Positions 1 through 4,774 of a stretch of 8,206 nucleotides of DNA are shown piece after piece. This DNA comes from Methanobrevibacter sp. (GTDB lineage Archaea > Methanobacteriota > Methanobacteria > Methanobacteriales > Methanobacteriaceae). How positions within the stretch are numbered: the stretch's first letter is position 1; each line of letters begins with the position of its first letter. Under the pieces are notes generated by a model that saw only the letters and a list, made by a program, of their open reading frames with translations, ran no database searches and was not told the origin of the DNA. The DNA is taken from positions 1-8,206 of the forward strand of contig JAITOM010000227.1 of NCBI GenBank assembly GCA_031289975.1, given 5' to 3'. The translations under genes and the position numbers were made by a program.

Positions 1-191
1 ATAAATAACTTTTTTAAAAATAAATATTATTAAAAAATAGCAAAAATTAGAAATTTTTTGACTTATAAAATCATAGATTTTATAAATATTAATTTACAAT
101 TGTTTATATTAATTAAAATATATTTTCATTGTTTAAAATTTAAAATTATAGATTTTTATAAAGTGATATTTAAAATTAAATAATTTAATAA
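1..191 (+). repeat. Dispersed AT-rich intergenic repeat, copy 1
   Basis: This block recurs at the far right of the window. Its first 35 bases match 7890-7924 with a single difference visible by eye. The stretch 104-191, from TTATATTAATTAAAA to TTTAATAA, matches 8100-8187 closely and 7964-8031 with an internal deletion. All copies have the same orientation. No open frame of useful length is present. The region is nearly pure A and T, so low complexity raises the background of chance matches, but the collinear match over about 88 bases to copy 3 is too long to be chance. Its function is unknown. Confidence 0.7.
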
Positions 192-399
192 TAAAAAAAA
201 TTATCATTTTAAAATTTAAGAAATATTTCCATAAGGAATATAAAGAATGTCAAAAATGTGGAGCTTTTTAAAAAATTTTAGATTTTATAACTTGATTTTA
301 TAAACTTAAAATAATAATAAATTAGTCGCCATGAAATGATTAATTTTAATTGAAAATAAAAAAAAGATTTTTAGCTATTCCCTGGCTATTTATATAGAG

Positions 400-417
400 A
401 AGCTATAAAAATAGCTT
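400..417 (+). other. Small perfect hairpin in the mtd upstream region
   Basis: AAGCTAT at 400-406 pairs perfectly with ATAGCTT at 411-417 around an AAAA loop. A second AGCTAT at 373-378 could compete for the same downstream arm, and GGCTAT lies at 384-389. The hairpin sits about 190 bases before mtd, upstream of both candidate TATA boxes, so it may not be in the mtd transcript. It could be the end of an upstream transcript or a protein site. Confidence 0.35.
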
Positions 418-501
418 ATAACTTGGATTTATCCTTGTTGCAAAAATTATGGTCTTTTCCTTATATTTTTAAACCATGAAAAACTAATTATTTTTTTTTA
501 C

Positions 502-509
502 TTATATAC
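502..509 (+). promoter_or_regulatory. Candidate distal TATA box for mtd
   Basis: TTATATAC fits the archaeal TATA pattern. If used, transcription would begin near 530 and leave an untranslated leader of about 80 bases before mtd. It competes with the proximal box at 578-593, and the sequence alone does not decide between them. Confidence 0.35.
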
Positions 510-577
510 TTAATGGTTTAAATCAAATCACAAATTATTTAATATGTAACCATAATAAATAATAAATGTAATAATAG

Positions 578-593
578 TTTATTATAAAATATA
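578..593 (+). promoter_or_regulatory. Candidate proximal TATA box for mtd
   Basis: TTTATTATAAAATATA lies about 25 bases before the mtd start codon. That spacing would give a leaderless or nearly leaderless transcript. A weak GTGAT match to the ribosome binding site lies at 603-607, only three bases from the ATG. Confidence 0.45.
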
Positions 594-610
594 TTAGTAT
601 ATGTGATAAA

Positions 611-1441
611 ATGGTAGTTAAAATTGGAATAATTAAAAGTGGAAATATTGGTACTTCACCAGTATTAGATTTATTGCTTGACGAACGTGCAGACAGACCA
701 AATATTGATGTAAGAGTAATTGGGTCTGGTGCTAAAATGAGTCCTGAGCAAGTGGAAGATATAGTTCCTAAAGTTAAAGAATTCAACCCAGATTTTGCAA
801 TATTCATAAGTCCAAATCCAGGTGCTCCAGGACCTGCTAAAGCAAGAGAAATATTATCTGGCTATGACATTCCTTCTGTCATCATCGGCGATGCTCCAGG
901 AGCAGCTAAGAAAGATGAGATGAATGAACAAGGATTAGGTTACATAATTATTAAAGGAGACCCAATGATTGGTGCAAGAAGAGAATGGCTTGATCCAACT
1001 GAAATGGCTTCTTTCAATGCAGATGTTATCAAAGTTTTAGCTTTAACTGGTGCTTACAGAGTTGTTCAAAAAGCAATTAATGCAATTATAGCAGATGCTG
1101 AAGCAGGTAAATCATTAGAATTACCAAAAATAATCATTACATCTGAAAAAGCTGTTGAAGCTGCAGGATTTAAAAACGAGTACGCTAAAGCAAAAGCAAT
1201 AGCTGCTTATGAATCCGCTGAAAAGGTTGCTGACATTGACTTAAAAGGATGTTTCATGGTTAAAGAATCTGAAAAATATATTCCTTTAGTTGCTGCAGCT
1301 CATGAATTAATTGCTATAGCTGCTAAATTAGCAACCGAAGCAAGAGAAATTGAGAAAACTAATGATACTATTTTAAGAACTCCGCATGGTGGAGATGGTT
1401 CTGTTCTCTCAAAAACAGTATGCTTAGATAAACCATCTTAA
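611..1441 (+). CDS. mtd: F420-dependent methylenetetrahydromethanopterin dehydrogenase
   Basis: Mtd is a cytoplasmic enzyme that reversibly reduces methenyl-H4MPT+ to methylene-H4MPT with F420H2, a central step in methanogenesis from CO2 (EC 1.5.98.1). Known family members form hexamers. The 276 residues match the normal family length with nothing missing. Recognisable family segments are the N-terminal KIGIIKSGNIGTSPVLDLLL (residues 4-23), the glycine/proline-rich ISPNPGAPGPAKARE (66-80), DAPGAAKKDEM (94-104), PMIGARREWLDPTEMA (118-133) and the C-terminal REIEKTNDTILRTPHGGDG (245-263). The start is fixed by conservation from residue 2 onward and by the TATA box 25 bases upstream. The codon mix is noticeably less AT-biased than the surrounding DNA, consistent with a highly expressed core gene. 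It appears monocistronic: no gene lies close on either side, and a T-rich tract follows the stop. Identification is from family recognition. Confidence 0.97.
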   Translation: MVVKIGIIKSGNIGTSPVLDLLLDERADRPNIDVRVIGSGAKMSPEQVEDIVPKVKEFNPDFAIFISPNPGAPGPAKAREILSGYDIPSVIIGDAPGAAKKDEMNEQGLGYIIIKGDPMIGARREWLDPTEMASFNADVIKVLALTGAYRVVQKAINAIIADAEAGKSLELPKIIITSEKAVEAAGFKNEYAKAKAIAAYESAEKVADIDLKGCFMVKESEKYIPLVAAAHELIAIAAKLATEAREIEKTNDTILRTPHGGDGSVLSKTVCLDKPS

Positions 1442-1450
1442 ACATAGCTT

Positions 1451-1476
1451 ACTTTTTCTTTTTTTTAATATTTTTA
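1451..1476 (+). terminator. T-rich transcription terminator after mtd
   Basis: Ten bases after the mtd stop codon the non-template strand carries T5, CTT and T6 tracts, then a further T5. Oligo-T tracts of this type terminate archaeal RNA polymerase without needing a hairpin. Confidence 0.6.
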
Positions 1477-1529
1477 TTACTTTCAAATATTTTTTATTTT
1501 AATACTTTTTTATTGATATTTTTGAGTAA

Positions 1530-1684
1530 TATAGTATTTCTCCAAACTTTTGTAACATTTATTTTAAAATTTTTATTAAAAATTATTCTTTAAATTATTT
1601 AAATTTTAATTTAAAGAGATATTAAACTTTTTTAAAAATTTAATGAAAATATACTATGGTAATAAAGTTAAGAGAAATACTATA
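1530..1684. repeat. 155-bp imperfect palindrome (MITE-like or long hairpin)
   Basis: TATAGTATTTCTC at 1530-1542 is the exact reverse complement of GAGAAATACTATA at 1672-1684. Complementarity continues inward with gaps, including ACTTT near 1546-1550 against AAAGT near 1665-1669. The interior is almost all A and T and has no coding frame. It could be a small non-autonomous transposable element or a long RNA hairpin. It lies beyond the likely mtd terminator, so it is probably not part of the mtd message. No target-site duplication was seen. Confidence 0.5.
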
Positions 1685-1820
1685 CTTTCTTAATTATTTT
1701 AAGACTGTCTCAAATCTAATTGATAAGATATTTCTCCTAATCTCTTATTCTATGAATAGTCGTATATAACTAAAAAATCTTTTTTTACTTTTAATTGACG
1801 TTAGTAACTTTTAAATCCTT

Positions 1821-1957
1821 GGCACTATAAAAAGAGGATAGAAATTTAGAATCTGGTTTTTAGACAGAAAAAACTCAGACCATATACATGTCATCAAATT
1901 TTTAGCTTAATTTCTTAATTTTTCAATCGCGAAAATCCATCCTCTTTTTACAGTGCC
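1821..1957. mobile_element. 137-bp MITE-like element with 19-bp terminal inverted repeats
   Basis: The left end GGCACTATAAAAAGAGGAT (1821-1839) is the reverse complement of the right end at 1939-1957 with one mismatch in 19. The same sequence with one change occurs at 3904-3922 as the end of a transposase-like remnant. The interior has no open frame, so this looks like a non-autonomous deletion derivative mobilised by a related transposase. No clear target-site duplication is visible: TCCTT lies on the left and AAAAA on the right. The element ends 29 bases before the downstream HTH gene and directly abuts its TATA-like box. Confidence 0.65.
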
Positions 1958-1960
1958 AAA

Positions 1961-1968
1961 AAATATAA
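1961..1968 (+). promoter_or_regulatory. Candidate TATA box for the HTH gene
   Basis: AAATATAA is centred about 23 bases before the ATG at 1987, a spacing that predicts a leaderless message. No convincing ribosome binding site precedes the start. The box lies just outside the right end of the MITE-like element, so any BRE element would fall at or inside that element's terminal repeat. Confidence 0.4.
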
Positions 1969-1986
1969 GTTAACTGAGAAATTGTT

Positions 1987-2415
1987 ATGATACCATTAAC
2001 GATTATAAGATTAATTAAAGGAAAAGATAAAGTAAATGAACTTGAAAATAAATATGGTTCTCTTAAAAATCTTAAAAGAAAATTTGAAATGGATGATGAA
2101 AATATGTTGTTATATTCTGATTTAGAAGATTGGGAATATTTCTTAAAACATTCTGAAGAAGAATTAGAAGAAGGAAAAACCATATTTATTGAGAATTTGA
2201 ATTTAGGAAAAAAAGATTTCGAACTCATAAAGTTTATAAAAGATAACAATCCTAATTCTATTGGTGAATTAGCAAATCTACTTAACAAAGAAGTCAGTGA
2301 AGTTCAAAAGAAAGTTAATTATTTAGAAAATGAAGGATTATTAAATTTTAAACATGGCACTAAAAATAGTAAGATCCCCGTTGTCAATTATGATAAAATC
2401 GAAATATCAATATAA
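1987..2415 (+). CDS. Winged-HTH DNA-binding protein, HVO_A0114-like (antitoxin-type regulator)
   Basis: The 142-residue protein has a charged helical N-terminal half (about residues 10-65) and a C-terminal winged helix-turn-helix (about 75-142). The HTH shows KDFELIKFIKDN, SIGELANLLN, then EVSEVQKKVNYLENEGLL as the recognition region, and a wing ending in IPVVNYDKIEISI. That last segment resembles the closing VPYDEIEIEI-type strand of HVO_A0114-family archaeal proteins, which I recall as antitoxin-like regulators often encoded beside a TumE/DUF6516 toxin. No such toxin is visible on either side, so this may be an orphan regulator. The start is the first ATG after an in-frame TGA at 1975-1977, with a TATA-like box 23 bases upstream. 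DNA binding is well supported. The family name is from memory, and the antitoxin role is inference. Confidence 0.75.
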   Translation: MIPLTIIRLIKGKDKVNELENKYGSLKNLKRKFEMDDENMLLYSDLEDWEYFLKHSEEELEEGKTIFIENLNLGKKDFELIKFIKDNNPNSIGELANLLNKEVSEVQKKVNYLENEGLLNFKHGTKNSKIPVVNYDKIEISI

Positions 2416-2418
2416 AAC

Positions 2419-2429
2419 TTTCTTTTTTA
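2419..2429 (+). terminator. T-rich terminator after the HTH gene
   Basis: TTTCTTTTTTA follows the stop codon by about four bases, in the same arrangement as after mtd. Confidence 0.45.
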
Positions 2430-2466
2430 TTCAAACTTAAATTTATACATAATAAGTTAATTCTGT

Positions 2467-2663
2467 TGAGAGAGTGTGAAGATTTTGGCTCTTGACTAAA
2501 AAATGATAAAATATCAATCCCCACAATTTTGATAATAATTTAATTCTGTAAGTTTAATTCATGATTTTCAAACATATTAATATTATTTTTTGACTACATG
2601 TAATACAATAAGTAAAAATTTGGAATAAAGTCTTATCAGCTGAATTTGAAATATCTCAAAAAT
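2467..2663 (+). repeat. Repeat A, left copy (decayed IS fragment)
   Basis: By eye, roughly nine in ten bases match the reverse complement of 4169-4368. The copy contains a broken version of the coding start found in the other copy. ATG at 2598-2600 is followed by TAA at 2601-2603 and again at 2613-2615, while the rest still reads like the intact copy (KSYQLNLKYLKN against KSYHLNLKYPKN). Homology stops abruptly near 2663, where repeat B begins. This looks like a truncated, non-coding remnant of a mobile element. Confidence 0.7.
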
Positions 2664-2798
2664 TGGGGCTGTGAAAAATCCAACTGATAAATCTATTCTT
2701 AGCTTTTCACTCTAATGTATGGTATAAGTAAAAGTTTCTTTTTAGCACTACATTAATCTTATAAAGCTCTTAAAATGCTTTAAAAAATGAAGTTGTAT
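2658..2798 (+). repeat. Repeat B, left copy
   Basis: This is the reverse-complement match of 4511-4660. Shared blocks include AATTGGGGYTGTGARAAATC, AATGTATGGTAT and ATTAATCTTATAAAG. The boundary sequence TTGGGGCTGTGAAAAATCC partly resembles the IS end TTGGCACTGTAAAAAGAGG, so B may be the end of a related insertion sequence that landed in repeat A. No long open frame crosses it. Confidence 0.65.
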
Positions 2799-2799
2799 A

Positions 2800-2817
2800 A
2801 ACATTAAATAAAATGTT
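2800..2817 (-). terminator. Small hairpin downstream of the antitoxin gene (possible terminator)
   Basis: AACATT at 2800-2805 pairs with AATGTT at 2812-2817 around a six-base loop. It lies 15 bases past the stop codon of the minus-strand toxin-antitoxin module, and a T6 run follows it on that strand. Archaeal terminators usually need only the T-run, so this assignment is weak. Confidence 0.3.
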
Positions 2818-2832
2818 ATGGTTTCATCGGTT

Positions 2833-3042
2833 TCACAGACTCGGTTTTTTCTGCTTTTGAAATTCTGATGCTTCATTATAAATTTCATCTATGGTCATGT
2901 TTTTATATAAATCTCTTCTCCATTCAGTATAATCAAAGTTATCTCTTTTTATTGAAGCAATAAATCTTTCAGCATCAACTAATCCTAATTTTTTAACTAA
3001 AATATTCATGGCTTCATTTCTTATTAAAATTTCAGATTTCAT
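2833..3042 (-). CDS. Small antitoxin-like partner of the PIN protein (FDYTEW family)
   Basis: This 69-residue protein carries the pattern NEAM (residues 10-13), LVDAERFIASIKRD (21-34), FDYTEW (36-41) and MTIDEIYNEASEFQKQKK (49-66). I recognise this as a widespread family of short uncharacterised proteins encoded beside PIN-domain proteins that begin YLDTCCYNRPFDD. There is no signal peptide or membrane segment, so it should be cytoplasmic. It starts six bases after the PIN stop codon, and its ribosome binding site GGAGTGAT overlaps that stop, so the two are almost certainly co-transcribed and translationally coupled. Its likely role is to bind and neutralise the PIN nuclease and perhaps repress the operon. 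No classical DNA-binding fold is evident. The antitoxin function is inferred from pairing, size and charge. Confidence 0.75.
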   Translation of the reverse strand: MKSEILIRNEAMNILVKKLGLVDAERFIASIKRDNFDYTEWRRDLYKNMTIDEIYNEASEFQKQKKPSL

Positions 3043-3047
3043 GTATT

Positions 3048-3055
3048 ATCACTCC
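3048..3055 (-). promoter_or_regulatory. Ribosome binding site overlapping the PIN stop codon
   Basis: Read on the minus strand, GGAGTGAT lies five bases before the antitoxin ATG and contains the TGA stop of the PIN gene (3049-3051). This arrangement favours ribosome re-initiation and fixes the antitoxin start. Confidence 0.75.
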
Positions 3056-3474
3056 ATTATTTTGATAAATTCAATAGGATTGACTATTTTAATTTTATCT
3101 AAATCTCTATTAGTTAATTTATAATCTGTTGTTAAAAAATAAGAACATTTAGTGAATATTGCACAAGACATATGTAATGCATCATTTTCTTTTATTCCTA
3201 ATTTTTGCAATTTTTTTCCTTGTTCTAATACTTCTCTGGCTAAATCACAGAATTCCGTGGCAATGTTTTCCCATATTTGAATATTTTCTCGTCTGTCTTC
3301 ATAAGGATTGTCATTATTCTCATAATCTAACATAAAAGACCAAACTAAATCATATTCACCTTCATAAATTTTGTTCTGAATATATAACTTTGCAGTACTC
3401 TCTAATTCAATTTTAACTTGATTTTGATCGTCAAATGGTCTATTATAACAACATGTATCCAAATATATTTTCAT
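3049..3474 (-). CDS. PIN-domain ribonuclease, probable VapC-like toxin
   Basis: This is a 141-residue single-domain PIN protein, predicted to be a Mg2+-dependent endoribonuclease. The expected acidic residues are present: D6 in KIYLDTCC, E52 in MLDYEN, D98 in KENDALH and D117 in FLTTD. The opening YLDTCCYNRPFDD identifies the subfamily that travels with FDYTEW partners. The start at 3474 is preferred over an in-frame ATG at 3489, because the conserved fold begins here and GGGGAG lies just before it, inside the longer frame. It is the first gene of a two-gene minus-strand operon, so the toxin precedes the antitoxin, the reverse of the usual VapBC order. All catalytic residues are intact, so it is probably active when not neutralised. 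Toxicity is inferred; PIN proteins can also act in RNA processing. Confidence 0.88.
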   Translation of the reverse strand: MKIYLDTCCYNRPFDDQNQVKIELESTAKLYIQNKIYEGEYDLVWSFMLDYENNDNPYEDRRENIQIWENIATEFCDLAREVLEQGKKLQKLGIKENDALHMSCAIFTKCSYFLTTDYKLTNRDLDKIKIVNPIEFIKIME

Positions 3475-3477
3475 TTG

Positions 3478-3483
3478 CTCCCC
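3478..3483 (-). promoter_or_regulatory. Ribosome binding site of the PIN gene
   Basis: GGGGAG on the minus strand is separated by CAA from the ATG at 3474-3472. It supports that ATG over the one at 3489, which has no such site upstream. Confidence 0.6.
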
Positions 3484-3517
3484 TTTCATATAATTTATTC
3501 ACTCATATTTTTAATTA

Positions 3518-3546
3518 ATTACTGTAATAAGACAATATATTTTTTT
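3518..3546 (-). promoter_or_regulatory. Candidate promoter and operator of the PIN operon
   Basis: On the minus strand AAAAAATATATTG (3546-3533) is a TATA-like box that would place transcription start near 3510. Next to it lies ATTACTGTAAT (3518-3528), an 11-base perfect palindrome around a central base. It falls between the TATA box and the predicted start, where a repressor would block transcription. Autoregulation by the antitoxin or complex is common in such operons but is inference here. Confidence 0.35.
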
Positions 3547-3723
3547 AAAATCAATTTAAATCTTTTATTATTTGATTTAATAGTATAAAACTATTGTTTT
3601 AATAAATAGCATTTTAAATAGGCAAATTTGCTTAAATTAGTAAAATAACAAAAAGTCATAGGCCATGTTTTATTTTAATAACTTCATGGTTATATAAATA
3701 TTCGTTTTTTGTAAACTTTAGGC

Positions 3724-3852
3724 AACATCAAAAACTTGACTGAAATGATTTAATTAGTTTGTAGAAGAATTCTAATGATGGATAACTTCTATCAAATATT
3801 AAAAATCTTCATTATATTTTAAAAAGATAATATTAAATGTGTTTTTGATGTT
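3724..3852. repeat. 129-bp element bounded by perfect 12-bp inverted repeats
   Basis: AACATCAAAAAC at 3724-3735 is the exact reverse complement of GTTTTTGATGTT at 3841-3852. Complementarity does not continue inward, and no coding frame lies inside. This is the form of a small mobile-element remnant, though no target-site duplication is visible. Chance pairing cannot be excluded in such AT-rich DNA. Confidence 0.35.
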
Positions 3853-3871
3853 ATGGTACATTAGTGCTTTT

Positions 3872-3897
3872 TCATTGATTTTATATTTAATCAATGA
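3872..3897. other. Perfect 9-bp hairpin next to the IS-like end
   Basis: TCATTGATT (3872-3880) pairs perfectly with AATCAATGA (3889-3897) across an eight-base AT loop. It sits six bases outside the IS-like terminal repeat at 3904. It could be a terminator-type structure or the hairpin target that the element inserted beside. Confidence 0.4.
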
Positions 3898-4017
3898 CTA
3901 AATGGTACTGTAAAAAGAGGATGATTACTTTTTTAAAATCAACATCTCTCATTATTACAACTCATCATTTCTTCAAATTTATTTTACTTATATTAAAAAA
4001 ATACTTCATAGTGTATT

Positions 4018-4233
4018 CTATTTGAGTACTTTCCATTTATTTCTAGCTAAAATGTTTCGCGTCTTTCCTTGATTATATTTCTTCAATAGTTCTGCATTTT
4101 TCAGTGCTTTTTTTATCATATTGTTTATTATGTGATTTTCTAAAGGTGTCAAAAAATGGCTCCTGAAATTTTTGGGATATTTCAAATTCAGGTGATAAGA
4201 CTTTATTTCAAATTTTTGCTTATTGTATTGCAT
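4018..4233 (-). pseudogene. Transposase-like C-terminal fragment (71 codons)
   Basis: The 71-residue frame is very basic (SYHLNLKYPKNFRSHF, then NHIINNMIKKALKNAELLKK, ending NKWKVLK). It has no ribosome binding site and no close TATA box. The frame stays open upstream of its ATG for about 18 codons to a TAA at 4288-4290, with hydrophobic content (WFSNSLILFFDY), so the ATG is probably internal to an older, longer coding sequence. Its first third is duplicated in inverted form at 2598-2663, where it is broken by stop codons. It ends just inside an IS-like terminal repeat, which is the main reason to call it a transposase remnant. The sequence itself matches no family I can name, and a small independent gene is the alternative. 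Confidence 0.45.
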
Positions 4234-4368
4234 ATAGTCAAAAAATAATATTAAGCTGTTTGAAAACCATATATTAAACTTATAGAATTAAATTATTATC
4301 AAAATTGAGATGATTGATATTTTATCATTTTTTAGTTAGGAGCCAACATCTTTACACTCTCAAATCAT
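4169..4368 (-). repeat. Repeat A, right copy (inverted)
   Basis: On the minus strand this matches 2467-2663 with roughly nine in ten bases identical, including the run ACTAAAAAATGATAAAATAT and the start of the transposase-like frame. The right copy continues past the shared part to the IS-like end at 3904, while the left copy is cut off by repeat B. Confidence 0.7.
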
Positions 4369-4510
4369 CAGTTTCATGAATAAAAATATAATACTATTTA
4401 TTTTTAAAAATAAAATAATTAAATTTATTAATTAATAATCTAATAAAATATTAGAAAGTATTATTGAAAATTAAATAAATAAAAATAAATGATTAATTAC
4501 AAACTTTTTT
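4369..4510. other. AT-rich spacer between repeats A and B
   Basis: About 140 bases of almost pure A and T with no gene and no clear structure. In the left copy A and B are directly joined, so this spacer has no counterpart there. Confidence 0.4.
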
Positions 4511-4660
4511 TATTCCACTATACTTTATTTTTTAAAGCATTTAAAAACTTTATAAGATTAATACACTACTAAAAAAGACTTTTATTCATACCATACATTT
4601 GATTAAAAAATTGAAAGAGTAATTTATCGATTGGATTTCTCACAACCCCAATTTTCTTTA
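4511..4660 (-). repeat. Repeat B, right copy (inverted)
   Basis: On the minus strand this matches 2658-2798 with small gaps, from AATTGGGGTTGTGAGAAATC to GCTTTAAAAAATAAAG. Its outer boundary lies immediately before the double hairpin upstream of the helicase gene. There is no coding frame of useful length. Confidence 0.65.
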
Positions 4661-4661
4661 T

Positions 4662-4699
4662 TGAAATTTTTTATTTCACTTAGAAAAACGAAATTTTTC
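4662..4699 (+). repeat. Double hairpin, copy 1 (upstream of lhr)
   Basis: Two consecutive hairpins: TGAAA (4662-4666) with TTTCA (4674-4678), and GAAAAA (4683-4688) with TTTTTC (4694-4699). The sequence TTTTTATTTCACTTAGAAAA is shared with a copy at 7627-7667 in the same orientation. The stem bases differ between copies, but pairing is kept in both. Confidence 0.5.
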
Positions 4700-4744
4700 C
4701 TTATTTAAAAAATATAATTTTTCAAAAGTCTTATGCAATAATAA

Positions 4745-4758
4745 TATAAATATAAAAA
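4745..4758 (+). promoter_or_regulatory. TATA box of the helicase gene
   Basis: TATAAATATAAAAA lies with its second TATAAA 24 bases before the ATG at 4775, predicting a leaderless transcript. No ribosome binding site precedes the start, which agrees with this. Confidence 0.6.
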
Positions 4759-4774
4759 CAAATTATTCTATGTT

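Larger units (their letters stand above)
192..610. other. Non-coding upstream region of mtd
   Basis: No credible gene is visible here. A short ATG frame at 247 closes after 18 codons. Positions 192-235 continue the repeat, since TTTAAGAA followed by TTTCCA is also found near 8050. From about 370 there is a less AT-biased leader-like segment with short inverted repeats, followed by two TATA-like boxes before mtd. Confidence 0.6.
3490..3903. other. Non-coding region upstream of the PIN operon
   Basis: No credible gene is visible on either strand. The region contains the likely PIN-operon promoter and operator, the perfect palindrome GCAAATTTGC (3622-3631), an inverted-repeat element (3724-3852) and a strong hairpin (3872-3897) beside the insertion-sequence end. 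Confidence 0.55.
3904..4368 (-). mobile_element. Decayed insertion-sequence remnant
   Basis: The left boundary GGTACTGTAAAAAGAGGAT (3904-3922) differs by one base from the terminal repeat of the 137-bp element at 1821-1957. A minus-strand transposase-like frame ends 96 bases inside this boundary, the usual layout of a transposase 3' end. The right limit is taken where similarity to the inverted copy at 2467 stops, near AGAGTGTAAAGATG on the minus strand, which only weakly resembles a matching terminal repeat. At about 465 bases it is too short for a complete insertion sequence, so it is internally deleted or truncated. The IS family was not determined. Confidence 0.5.

Noticed and set aside
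1..240. CRISPR array, replication origin or attachment site among the AT-rich repeats
   Set aside because: The copies are long and irregularly spaced with no unique spacers, no cas or cdc6 genes lie nearby, and there is no tRNA or integrase.
247..303. Short ATG frame in the mtd upstream region
   Set aside because: Only 18 codons, no clear ribosome binding site, in a low-complexity stretch.
535..807. Minus-strand 90-codon open frame overlapping the mtd start
   Set aside because: It is antisense to the conserved mtd N-terminus, its tail runs through AT-rich leader, and it resembles no protein family.
1702..1710. AGACTGTCT shared with 7429-7437 as an IS footprint
   Set aside because: Nine bases with no extended flanking similarity are too short to support an element.
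1923..2288. Minus-strand 121-codon open frame
   Set aside because: It is antisense to the winged-HTH gene, rich in serine and phenylalanine as expected of a complement of lysine/glutamate codons, and has no ribosome binding site.
3475..3489. Upstream in-frame ATG extending the PIN protein by five residues
   Set aside because: The extension would be translated from the ribosome binding site itself, and the conserved fold begins at the next ATG.
4349..4368. Possible matching right terminal repeat of the 3904 element
   Set aside because: Only a short TTTACA core agrees with the left end, so a pair of matching ends cannot be claimed.
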